From the NCBI GenBank assembly GCA_946480555.1, contig CAMLLE010000254.1, positions 1 through 5,418 of the forward strand: 5,418 nt of DNA, in the 5' to 3' direction. The DNA comes from an uncultured Verrucomicrobia subdivision 3 bacterium (GTDB taxonomy: Bacteria > Verrucomicrobiota > Verrucomicrobiae > Limisphaerales > CAMLLE01). The notes below the pieces were generated by a model, which saw only the letters and a list, made by a program, of their open reading frames with translations, searched no databases and had not been told where the DNA came from. The position numbers were made by a program, and so were the translations under genes. The first letter of the stretch is position 1; every line of letters starts with the position of its first letter. This document shows positions 1 through 5,418 of the stretch, piece after piece.

Positions 1-837
1 CAGGCCTTCTGTATTTACGCATTGGCGGAATGCCATCGCGCGTTCAATTCCACTGCCGCGCTGGATCGCGCCCGGTTGGTTTTTGAATTGATCGAACGTC
101 ACGCCCGCGATGCCGCGCACGGCGGGTATTTCGAAGTTTGCAGCCGGGATTGGAATTCTGTTCTTGAGGCTGCGCTCAGTGAAAAGGATCTCGCGGAAAA
201 GAAATCGATGAACAGCCATCTGCACGTGCTTGAGGCTTTCACCAATCTCGCGCGGGTCTGGCCGGACGCGCGGGTGAAGCAGCGTTTGCGCGAGCTGATC
301 CTGATTTTCGAGGATCACATTCTCGATCGTCACACGCTGCACTTGCACCATTTCTTCGACGAAACCTGGCGCGTCCGATCGAACACCTACACCTTTGGCC
401 ACGACATCGAAGCGAGCTGGCTGCTGTGTGAGGCGGCGGCGGAACTCGGCGACGGAGACATTCTAAAACGCATGCAATCACTCGCCACACGCATGGCGGA
501 CGTGGCACTCAATGAAGGCATCGATGCCAACGGCGCGCTTTGTTACGAAGGGAAGTGCGGGGTGGTGATCGATCCCAACAAGGAATGCTGGCCGCAGGCG
601 GAAGCAGTGATCGGTTTCTTGAACGCCTTTGAGATTTCCGGCGACGCGCGGTTCCTTCATGCGGCGCAACGCGTCTGGGATTTCATTCAGGCGCACCTCG
701 TCGATCGCGTGAACGGCGAATGGTTCTGGCGCATTCTACCCAATGGTCGCGTGGATCAAACGCTTCCCAAAGTGAGCGAATGGAAAGGGCCGTATCACGC
801 CTCGCGCATGTGCCTGGAAATTCTGGCGCGGAGGTGA
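1..837 (+). CDS. AGE-family epimerase, probable cellobiose 2-epimerase (5' end missing)
   Basis: The reading frame is open from base 1 and ends at TGA 835-837, giving the last 278 residues of a protein whose family is usually about 390-410 residues long; roughly the first 120-130 are off the left edge. The in-frame TTG at 22 is not a real start, because the family match continues upstream of it (QAFCIYALAE). Family members are soluble (alpha/alpha)6-barrel enzymes that epimerise sugars at C2; cellobiose 2-epimerase converts cellobiose or other beta-1,4 disaccharides to glucosyl-mannose forms, often in mannan use. Visible motifs, numbered from base 1, are GGYFE, NSHLHVLEAFTNL (His about 73 and 75), GHDIEASWLL (His 134, Glu 137), CWPQAEAVIGF and KGPYHASR near the C-terminus (His 266). 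These correspond to the conserved active-site histidines and glutamate of characterised cellobiose epimerases. The exact sugar cannot be fixed from sequence alone; N-acylglucosamine 2-epimerase is the alternative. The gene converges with the sigma factor gene. Confidence 0.85.
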   Translation, partial: QAFCIYALAECHRAFNSTAALDRARLVFELIERHARDAAHGGYFEVCSRDWNSVLEAALSEKDLAEKKSMNSHLHVLEAFTNLARVWPDARVKQRLRELILIFEDHILDRHTLHLHHFFDETWRVRSNTYTFGHDIEASWLLCEAAAELGDGDILKRMQSLATRMADVALNEGIDANGALCYEGKCGVVIDPNKECWPQAEAVIGFLNAFEISGDARFLHAAQRVWDFIQAHLVDRVNGEWFWRILPNGRVDQTLPKVSEWKGPYHASRMCLEILARR

Positions 838-852
838 CGCGTCCCTTTCCGA

Positions 853-879
853 GCGCGCCATCGTTCTGAACCGGCGCGC
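853..879. terminator. GC-rich hairpin between convergent genes, possible bidirectional terminator
   Basis: GCGCGCC (853-859) is perfectly complementary to GGCGCGC (873-879), giving a 7-bp all-GC stem with a 13-base loop. It lies 16 bases after the epimerase stop and about 45 bases beyond the sigma-factor stop on the other strand, where a terminator shared by two converging genes would be expected. There is no U-tract on either side, so it is not a canonical intrinsic terminator. Chance is possible in DNA this rich in GC. Confidence 0.35.
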
Positions 880-924
880 AGCGGCCTGAAAGGCGCGTTT
901 GTCTGGCGGCAAATTCCAACTGAA

Positions 925-2226
925 CTACGTTTTAATCCCGGCAGTGCCGCACATCTGCAACCGTTGTTCGAGGAAGTTGCGTTCACTGGTTGTCTGGGCG
1001 AGTTCCAGCGCACGGGCAAAATGCGGCGCCGCAGCTTCCAGCCGCTTGAGCCTCATTTGGAGTTCGCCGAGCAGCGCATGATACAGGTGATACGAATCGA
1101 GCGTGCCGCGATCCGCGATTTCTGCGGCAGCCTTCAATCCAGCTTCCGGTCCGGACACGTTCGCCACGACGACCGCCCGGTTCAACGCGATCACCGGCGA
1201 AGGTTCGCAGGCGAGCAGTTGGTCGTACAAAGCCAGAATCTGAGCCCAATCCGTGGAGTCGTAATCCTTCGCCGCGCAATGAACCGCCGCAATGCCGGCC
1301 TGCAAATGGTACGCGCTGATGGCGTCGCCAGCGGCGGATTGCGCCAGATGAAACATCCCGCGCGCAATCATCGCAACGTCCCATCGCGAACGGTCCTGTT
1401 CCTGCAATCGCAGCAGATTTCCTTCGTCATCCGTGCGCGCCGGGAGCCGCGCGGCGTTCAAGAGCATCATGGCCAGCAGCGCATGTGTGCGCGGGGTGTT
1501 TCCGGAATCGTGCCGCACCAGCAACGACGCCAGCCGGATCGCTTCGTGGCAAAGATCGGCGCGGATGAGCGCATCGCCCACCGATGCCTTGTAGCCTTCG
1601 TTGAAGAGCAGGTAGAGCGCGTGCAAGACGGCGTCCAGCCGCGGTTTCAACTCAGGTCCGGAGGGAATTTCAAACGGCACGCTGGCTTCGCGAATCTTTT
1701 GTTTGGCGCGAGTGAGGCGTTTGGCCATCGCGGCTTCCGTGGCGAGGAAGGCGCGGCTGATCTCCGTGACGTTGAATCCGCAAAGCGTGTTCAGCGCCAG
1801 CGCGATTTGCGCGTCGGGCGGAATGACCGGATGACAGCACACGAACATCAGCCGAAGGCGGTCGTCAGCGATCTCGTGATCGTCCGCCGCCACTTCGTCT
1901 GGCGTCGGTTCGGCGCGGTCCAGTTGTGCGATGATTTCCTTTTCCTTCTCGCGAAAGTTTTTCTGACGGCGAACAACGTCGAGGGCGAGGTTCCGCGAGG
2001 TGCGGAGAATCCACGCGGATGGATTTCCCGGAATGCCATAGAACGGCCACGTTTGCAGCGCGCGAGCCAGCGCCTCCTGTACGACGTCCTCGGCGAGGGT
2101 GAGATGTTCGACTCCGAAGATGCGCGTGAGAATGGCAACCATCTTTCCGGATTCATGGCGGAACAAATGATCCAGCGTCTGCGAAACGTCAGACGCGCTT
2201 GCCTTGGGCTCTTCTGCGGGGTTCAC
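925..2226 (-). CDS. ECF-type RNA polymerase sigma factor, ECF42-like, with TPR-like C-terminal extension
   Basis: This is a 433-residue cytoplasmic sigma factor that should direct RNA polymerase to a small set of promoters. Sigma region 2 covers about residues 20-90 (LDHLFRHESGKMVAILTR, LAEDVVQEALARALQTW, NPSAWILRTSRNLALDVVRR). Region 4, the -35-binding helix-turn-helix, covers about 120-182 (DDRLRLMFVCCHPVIPPDAQ, TEISRAFLATEAAMAKRL, RAKQKIREA). The rest is the ECF42 extension: LYLLFNEGYKAS at about 204-215, LLRLQEQDRSRWDVAMIARG at 271-290, then helical TPR-like repeats to the end (PVIALNRAVVVANVSGPEAGL, ALLGELQMRLKRLEAAAPHF). Length and domain order fit the family, whose extension is thought to replace an anti-sigma factor. 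I chose GTG at 2226 because it leaves about 20 residues before the conserved HLFRHESG, as is usual. An in-frame GTG at 2340 has a GAGG four bases upstream and would add 38 residues without family resemblance. No DGPF/YCII-type partner gene is adjacent within the window. Confidence 0.9.
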   Translation of the reverse strand: MNPAEEPKASASDVSQTLDHLFRHESGKMVAILTRIFGVEHLTLAEDVVQEALARALQTWPFYGIPGNPSAWILRTSRNLALDVVRRQKNFREKEKEIIAQLDRAEPTPDEVAADDHEIADDRLRLMFVCCHPVIPPDAQIALALNTLCGFNVTEISRAFLATEAAMAKRLTRAKQKIREASVPFEIPSGPELKPRLDAVLHALYLLFNEGYKASVGDALIRADLCHEAIRLASLLVRHDSGNTPRTHALLAMMLLNAARLPARTDDEGNLLRLQEQDRSRWDVAMIARGMFHLAQSAAGDAISAYHLQAGIAAVHCAAKDYDSTDWAQILALYDQLLACEPSPVIALNRAVVVANVSGPEAGLKAAAEIADRGTLDSYHLYHALLGELQMRLKRLEAAAPHFARALELAQTTSERNFLEQRLQMCGTAGIKT

Positions 2227-2341
2227 GCCGCGAAGTATGTTTTGCGGATTTCGCGGACGCAACGTTGGAAGCGGTTGCGACGCACGAATCAACGCGATTG
2301 GGATGGTCGCGGCAGCAACGCCGCAGAATGCAAATGCCACA

Positions 2342-2360
2342 CGGCCTCACGCGCAGGCCG
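2342..2360. repeat. Small perfect hairpin upstream of the sigma-factor gene
   Basis: CGGCCT (2342-2347) pairs with AGGCCG (2355-2360) around a 7-base loop. The hairpin lies immediately upstream, on the minus strand, of the alternative GTG start at 2340, and it includes the GAGG that would serve as that start's ribosome site. If the long form of the sigma factor were used, the hairpin could mask the site; this is inference from position only. Confidence 0.3.
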
Positions 2361-2400
2361 CCAAGGTCGCGAAGAAACACTGCCGCTGCATCTGCTTCTT

Positions 2401-2428
2401 AACCACAGATGGACACGGATTGACACGG
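2401..2428 (+). repeat. CACGGAT-rich dispersed-type repeat, copy 1
   Basis: The copy begins AACCACAGATGGACACGGAT and continues TGACACGG, so it holds a short internal tandem of a roughly 10-base unit ending in ACACGGAT. It matches the reverse complement of 2516-2543 at about 23 of 28 positions. From general familiarity, near-identical 'aaccacggatgaacacggat' units recur between genes in many Verrucomicrobiota and some other genomes; that recurrence cannot be shown inside this window. The stretch just before it (2360-2383, ccaaggtcgcgaagaaaca) resembles another unit often found beside such repeats. Confidence 0.7.
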
Positions 2429-2459
2429 ATGGGCTGAACACATTCTAGAGTGGGAGCGA

Positions 2460-2471
2460 TTAACCAGATGG
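2460..2471 (+). repeat. Diverged short copy of the AACCACAGATGG unit
   Basis: TTAACCAGATGG at 2460-2471 matches TTAACCACAGATGG at 2399-2412 except for a two-base deletion. It has the same orientation as copy 1 and sits between the two fuller copies. It is short, so it may be a decayed repeat or a coincidence. Confidence 0.3.
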
Positions 2472-2515
2472 TGTCGTTCAAGTGATTCGATGGAGGGTTG
2501 AAATCTCATTCCTAC

Positions 2516-2543
2516 CTGTGTTCATCCGTGTTCATCCGTGGTT
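2516..2543 (-). repeat. CACGGAT-rich dispersed-type repeat, copy 2, inverted
   Basis: On the plus strand this copy contains TTCATCCGTG twice in perfect tandem (2521-2530 and 2531-2540), preceded by a partial third unit (CCTGTG). Its reverse complement aligns with copy 1 at 2401-2428. Together they form an imperfect inverted repeat around 87 bases of spacer, able to fold into a long stem in RNA from either strand. The copy lies about 27 bases beyond the stop codon of the transporter gene. Confidence 0.7.
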
Positions 2544-2570
2544 GAATCCCCCTTCGACTCGGCGGCGATC

Positions 2571-3602
2571 TTAATGGGCGGTTGCCTGGTGTTGCCGCGC
2601 CCAGTGATTCGCCAGGACGCCATTCGCGAAAAGCTGGAGTGGATGGTAGAACATGACTGGCAGGAGAATGAGCGGCAAATCCTCGCGCTGTCCGAAGATC
2701 AACAGCGCCAGCGGCACACCCATCGCGAGGGTTTTCTTCACGGAACAGAAATAGGCGGCGATGAAATCCGGACGGTCCATTCGCAGCAGGCGGCATGCAG
2801 CGTAAACCAGGGCCGACATCACGGCGAAGAGAATGGTTGCCGCGAGGAGAACCTGCGCGGTCATTGCGAGTCCGTGCTGTTGCCAGAGCCGGTCCCGGAC
2901 GGAATCGCAAAACGCGGTGTAAACGATGAAGACGATCACGGCGTTGCTGATGCGGGGAAACCACGGTTTGTGACGATCGATCCAGTGTTTCACGTAACGC
3001 CGCAGGACCATTCCGCTGAAGAAGGGGACGAGCGTGAGCAGGGTAATCTTCAGGAGCAATGGTCCGATCGGATTGGACTGGCCGGTCGTTTGCATGAGCA
3101 GCTGAACCAGCACCGGAGTGAGGAAGACGCCCAGGATGTTTGAGAAGGCGGCGTTGAAGAGCGCGCCCGCGGTGTTCCCGCCGGCAACGGCGGTGAGAAC
3201 GACGGACGTGGAAATTGTCGATGGCAGCACGCATAAGTAGAGGAATCCGGAACGCACGGCAGCGGGTTCGGAAGGCCAAACGAACGGCATCGCGAGATGC
3301 AAGAGAAGTCCGACGGCGGGAAATACCACGAACGCGAATGCCTGCACGGTGAGATGCAGCCGCCAGTTGCCTGCGCCGCGTCGCACCTGCTCGAATGCGA
3401 GGGAAAGTCCCTGCAAGAACAGGATCAGTGCAATGCCGCAGTTGTTGAGGATGTCCGGCATGAGCACGCCGTGGCGCGCGCCCGGTTCCGGGAACAGGAA
3501 CGCAAGCATCACGGCGGCGATGAGCGCCAGGAGAAAACCATTGCTGCGAATCCAATGCACGCGCGGGACGTTCGGTGTAGGTTCGGGTTCGCGTTTGGAC
3601 AT
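2571..3602 (-). CDS. SBF-like (SLC10A7/Rch1/YfeH-type) bile acid:sodium symporter family transporter
   Basis: This is a 343-residue inner-membrane protein with about ten hydrophobic helices, near residues 22-38, 52-70, 84-108, 116-139, 145-172, 179-200, 219-235, 246-273, 280-303 and 308-332. Family landmarks are ILFLQGLSLAFEQ (62-72), LPSTISTSVVLTAVAGGNTA (126-145), FNAAFSNILGVFLTPVL (149-165), FCSVKKTLAMGVPLAL (285-300) and LPVMFYHPLQLF (314-325). They match the SBF-like branch that includes bacterial YfeH, yeast Rch1 and vertebrate SLC10A7, rather than classical bile-acid carriers. The substrate is unknown; eukaryotic relatives affect calcium handling, and no bile-acid role should be assumed. 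The ATG at 3602 opens MSKREPEP just before the first membrane helix and gives a normal family length; the frame stays open 58 codons upstream, but that part is unlike the family and runs into an intergenic repeat. The ribosome site is weak. The gene is divergent from the peptidase and lies upstream of the sigma gene on the same strand. Confidence 0.9.
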   Translation of the reverse strand: MSKREPEPTPNVPRVHWIRSNGFLLALIAAVMLAFLFPEPGARHGVLMPDILNNCGIALILFLQGLSLAFEQVRRGAGNWRLHLTVQAFAFVVFPAVGLLLHLAMPFVWPSEPAAVRSGFLYLCVLPSTISTSVVLTAVAGGNTAGALFNAAFSNILGVFLTPVLVQLLMQTTGQSNPIGPLLLKITLLTLVPFFSGMVLRRYVKHWIDRHKPWFPRISNAVIVFIVYTAFCDSVRDRLWQQHGLAMTAQVLLAATILFAVMSALVYAACRLLRMDRPDFIAAYFCSVKKTLAMGVPLALLIFGQREDLPLILLPVMFYHPLQLFANGVLANHWARQHQATAH

Positions 3603-3690
3603 GACGACTCGCGATGTTAATGGCGTCAGGCGAAAATCCAAACTCTGCCTTGCCGGCCGCGCTCCGTAAAAAGCGAAACATTGCTGCTCA

Positions 3691-3747
3691 GAGCCTGTCT
3701 GAAAAATACCGGAGAGCGGATGTGTCGTCCTCGACCAGCCGCAGCGC
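3691..3747 (+). repeat. REP-like element, left copy of an inverted pair
   Basis: The copy starts GAGCCTGTCTGAAAAAT, continues GGAGAGCGGATGTGTCG and ends CCAGCCGCAGCGC. Three blocks of 17, 17 and 13 bases match the reverse complement of 3781-3831 at about 41 of 47 positions, with a 3-base insertion and a diverged central loop. The long match with mismatches spread through it points to an ageing duplicated element rather than a protein-binding site. Confidence 0.75.
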
Positions 3748-3780
3748 TTTGGATTTTTCCAGCGATTCTGAATCATTCAC

Positions 3781-3831
3781 GTGCTGCGGCTGATCTCCGA
3801 CACAGCCGCGCTCCATTTTTCCGAAAGGCTC
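3781..3831 (-). repeat. REP-like element, right copy, containing an internal hairpin
   Basis: This is the inverted partner of 3691-3747 across a 33-base spacer. The copy also folds on itself: GCGGCTG (3786-3792) pairs perfectly with CAGCCGC (3803-3809) around a 10-base loop. A palindromic unit present as two head-to-head copies is the architecture of REP/BIME intergenic elements. A further 10-base match, GCCGCGCTCC, occurs at 3656-3665 and again inside this copy at 3805-3814. The element lies 50 bases upstream of the peptidase start and would be in its 5' leader or promoter region. Confidence 0.75.
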
Positions 3832-3881
3832 TCAGGAACTGGTTGAAATTTTCCGGCGCTGCACGCAAGTTCAGGGCTCCA

Positions 3882-5418
3882 ATGAGTTGTCGCATCTGCC
3901 TGCTGATGTTCTGGGCCCTGGGCGGGGGCGCATCCTTCCATGTTGCGGCCGCTGTGCCGGAATCGGTCGGGCTTTCTCTGCTGCGCACGGTGGCCACCAA
4001 TTTGAACGGCGCCGGTGTGCGAGTGACGCAGGTGGAGCCGGCTGAAAGCGAAAATTCGCCCCCACCGTTTCAGGTGAATCCCGCGACGGCTGGGTTGCCA
4101 GCCAGCCGCTTCACTTATTTCGTGGGTCCGCCCAACGCCGCTGCGCAATCCACCAGCACATTTCCGAACAGCTTGGGCGCGGCTTCGGGCCATGCCGGCG
4201 CGGTTGCCAGTTATTTCTTCAAAGTGCCGTCGGGCATGAGCACCAATGTCGCACACATTGATAACATCGAAGCTGGCTACTTCTTCGAGACGGTGGTTCC
4301 GAATCTGCAATCCACGGCGTCCGGCCGGGTCGTGGTGCAGGCCTACATCGTTCCCGCTGAAACGACGAACGAACAGCGCGGCTGGGATTCTGCATTCGAC
4401 GACTACGCAGCGCATTTCAAGCGGCTGTTCGTTTCCGGAGTGGGAAATGCCGGCGCGGTGAATCCGCCTTCCACTTGCTATAACGGAATCGGTGTGGGCG
4501 CATACGGCGGCGCATCCAGCATGGGGCCGACGCCAGACAATGGCCGCGCCAAGCCGGACCTGGTTGCGCCTGCGGCCGTGACAAGTTATTCCGCGCCGAT
4601 GGTCGCCGGTGCGGCGACGCTCCTGATCCAGGCGGGCACGCGCGGCGATGGTGGGAGCAACACCAATTCCGCGGCGGACATTCGCACTGTGAAGGCGCTG
4701 CTGTTGAACGGCGCGATCAAACCGGCGGATTGGTCGGCTCCGGCGCCTTCGCCGCTCGATCCGCGGCATGGCGCAGGTGTGTTGAATGTTTTCAATTCCT
4801 GGAATCAACTGGCCGCGGGAAGACAGGTGTTTACCGCCACCAGCTCGGTTGCGGCCAATGCGGTTCCGGTGCCTGTGGCGGCGGCGGCAAATGTGCCCGC
4901 GACCAGCGGATGGAATCTCAACGCGATTTCGAACACATCCACCACCGATCGTATTCACCATTACGTCTTCGATCTGGCAAACATGACCGGACCGCTGACC
5001 GCTACGGCCACCTTGGTGTGGAACCGGCAGGAGAATCGAACGAACTTGAACGACTTGGAGCTCATCTTGTGCGAGGCAGCCTCGGGCAATGTGGTGAAGG
5101 CGAGCACCAGCCGCGTTGACAACGTCGAGCATGTTTATGTGCCCGCGCTCTCGCCGGGACGGTACGACCTCCGCGTGGTTAAACGCGGCGATGGTTTTGT
5201 GACCGCATCGGAAACGTACGCCCTCGCGTTCGAATTCTTCTCAATGCCGCTGACAGTCGCGCAGACGGACACAAACGTGACGCTGCAATGGCCGGACTAT
5301 CCCGACGGCTTTGTGCTCCAAACCTCCGCGAATGCAGGGTCAACCTGGACGAACGTGACAGCGACTCCGATTCTCGGCGCGCGGCGCAAAACCGTGATGA
5401 TCAATGCGGCTGGCGAAA
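3882..5418 (+). CDS. Secreted S8 (subtilisin-family) serine peptidase-like protein, 3' end missing
   Basis: From ATG 3882 the frame is open to the window edge (512 codons). AGGG lies five bases upstream as a modest ribosome site. Residues 1-24 look like a signal peptide (Arg4, hydrophobic core ICLLMFWALGGG, end VAAA), so export is expected. The peptidase core spans about 28-312: NGAGVRVTQVEP (42-53), SGHAGAVASYFF with His104, VSGVGNAGA with oxyanion Asn189, and KPDLVAPAAVTSYSAPMVAG with the likely nucleophile Ser235. PLDPRHGAGVLNVFNSWNQL (291-310) is a typical end of this domain in related proteins. A beta-rich domain follows at about 313-452 (YVFDLAN, NDLELIL, PGRYDLRVV), then a short module near 456-512 (NVTLQWPDYPDGFVLQTSAN) like those ending many verrucomicrobial secreted proteins; probably little of the protein is missing. 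Glu52 stands where the catalytic Asp is expected, and Val233 replaces Gly of the GTS motif, so activity is uncertain. Confidence 0.85.
   Translation, partial: MSCRICLLMFWALGGGASFHVAAAVPESVGLSLLRTVATNLNGAGVRVTQVEPAESENSPPPFQVNPATAGLPASRFTYFVGPPNAAAQSTSTFPNSLGAASGHAGAVASYFFKVPSGMSTNVAHIDNIEAGYFFETVVPNLQSTASGRVVVQAYIVPAETTNEQRGWDSAFDDYAAHFKRLFVSGVGNAGAVNPPSTCYNGIGVGAYGGASSMGPTPDNGRAKPDLVAPAAVTSYSAPMVAGAATLLIQAGTRGDGGSNTNSAADIRTVKALLLNGAIKPADWSAPAPSPLDPRHGAGVLNVFNSWNQLAAGRQVFTATSSVAANAVPVPVAAAANVPATSGWNLNAISNTSTTDRIHHYVFDLANMTGPLTATATLVWNRQENRTNLNDLELILCEAASGNVVKASTSRVDNVEHVYVPALSPGRYDLRVVKRGDGFVTASETYALAFEFFSMPLTVAQTDTNVTLQWPDYPDGFVLQTSANAGSTWTNVTATPILGARRKTVMINAAGE

Larger units (their letters stand above)
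2227..2570. other. 344-base repeat-rich gap between the transporter and sigma-factor genes
   Basis: No credible coding sequence is seen here. The part next to the sigma gene (2227-2340) is an open extension of that frame and probably its leader. From 2342 to 2431 the sequence has a small hairpin, a 'cgccaaggtcgcgaagaaac' tract and a CACGGAT-type repeat. Between 2516 and 2543 lies the inverted partner of that repeat. Both flanking genes read leftward, so any RNA spanning them would carry these structures. I could not pick out a convincing promoter for the sigma gene. Confidence 0.6.

Noticed and set aside
964..2448. Long plus-strand open frame (494 codons) antisense to the sigma factor
   Set aside because: It is the complement shadow of a clearly conserved sigma-factor gene. 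Its product is Arg/Gln-rich with no recognisable domain, and long antisense frames are common in GC-rich genes.
2401..2543. CRISPR array or mobile-element terminal repeats
   Set aside because: There are only two full copies, inverted relative to each other, with no regular spacers. The 87 bases between them encode no transposase and no target-site duplication is evident.
3614..3641. Possible promoter for the transporter on the minus strand (TTGGAT, 16 bases, TAACAT)
   Set aside because: Each hexamer matches the sigma-70 consensus at only 4 of 6 positions, and transcription would start about five bases before the ATG, leaving almost no leader. Not strong enough to annotate.
2512..3681. Second minus-strand open frame (389 codons) overlapping the transporter
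   Set aside because: It is a +1-type shadow of the transporter gene. It is Arg-rich, has no membrane helices, and begins and ends inside intergenic repeats.
3603..3776. 58-codon N-terminal extension of the transporter frame
   Set aside because: It crosses part of the REP-like element, does not resemble the family, and would put an unusual polar segment before the first membrane helix. ATG 3602 gives a normal length.
3777..5132. Long minus-strand open frame (451 codons) antisense to the peptidase
   Set aside because: The plus-strand frame has a signal peptide, S8 motifs and a domain order matching known proteins, whereas the minus-strand product is Arg/His-rich low-complexity sequence without motifs.

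Overview
This 5.4 kb, GC-rich window looks like bacterial chromosome, most likely from Verrucomicrobiota (soil or sediment Pedosphaera/Limisphaera-like lineages). That placement is inferred from three things: the secreted S8 peptidase with a C-terminal segment of the kind common in that phylum, an ECF42-type sigma factor, and intergenic repeats of the 'aaccacggatgaacacggat' and 'ggagcgcggctgtgtcggag' types. No rRNA or marker gene is present, so the assignment is tentative.

Layout. (1) 1-837, plus strand: the C-terminal two thirds of an N-acylglucosamine 2-epimerase superfamily protein, best read as cellobiose 2-epimerase, cut by the left edge. (2) 838-924: a short convergent gap with a GC-rich hairpin. 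(3) 925-2226, minus strand: an ECF42-type sigma factor with sigma regions 2 and 4 and a large helical/TPR-like C-terminal extension. (4) 2227-2570: a 344-base gap holding two inverted copies of a CACGGAT-rich repeat, a diverged third copy and a small hairpin. (5) 2571-3602, minus strand: a ten-helix membrane transporter of the SLC10A7/Rch1/YfeH (SBF-like) branch of the bile acid:sodium symporter superfamily. (6) 3603-3881: a divergent intergenic region dominated by two long inverted copies of a REP-like element. (7) 3882-5418, plus strand: a secreted subtilisin-family (S8) protein that stays open to the right edge.

The transporter and sigma genes lie in the same direction, but the repeat-rich gap argues against tight co-transcription. 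The sigma factor has no adjacent DGPF/YCII-like gene inside the window, although such a partner is usual for ECF42. The genes do not form an obvious pathway. I see no CRISPR array, transposase, RNA gene or phage gene. The parts most worth a second look are the two inverted-repeat pairs in the gaps and the non-canonical active-site residues of the peptidase. I do not find convincing evidence of a new multi-gene system.
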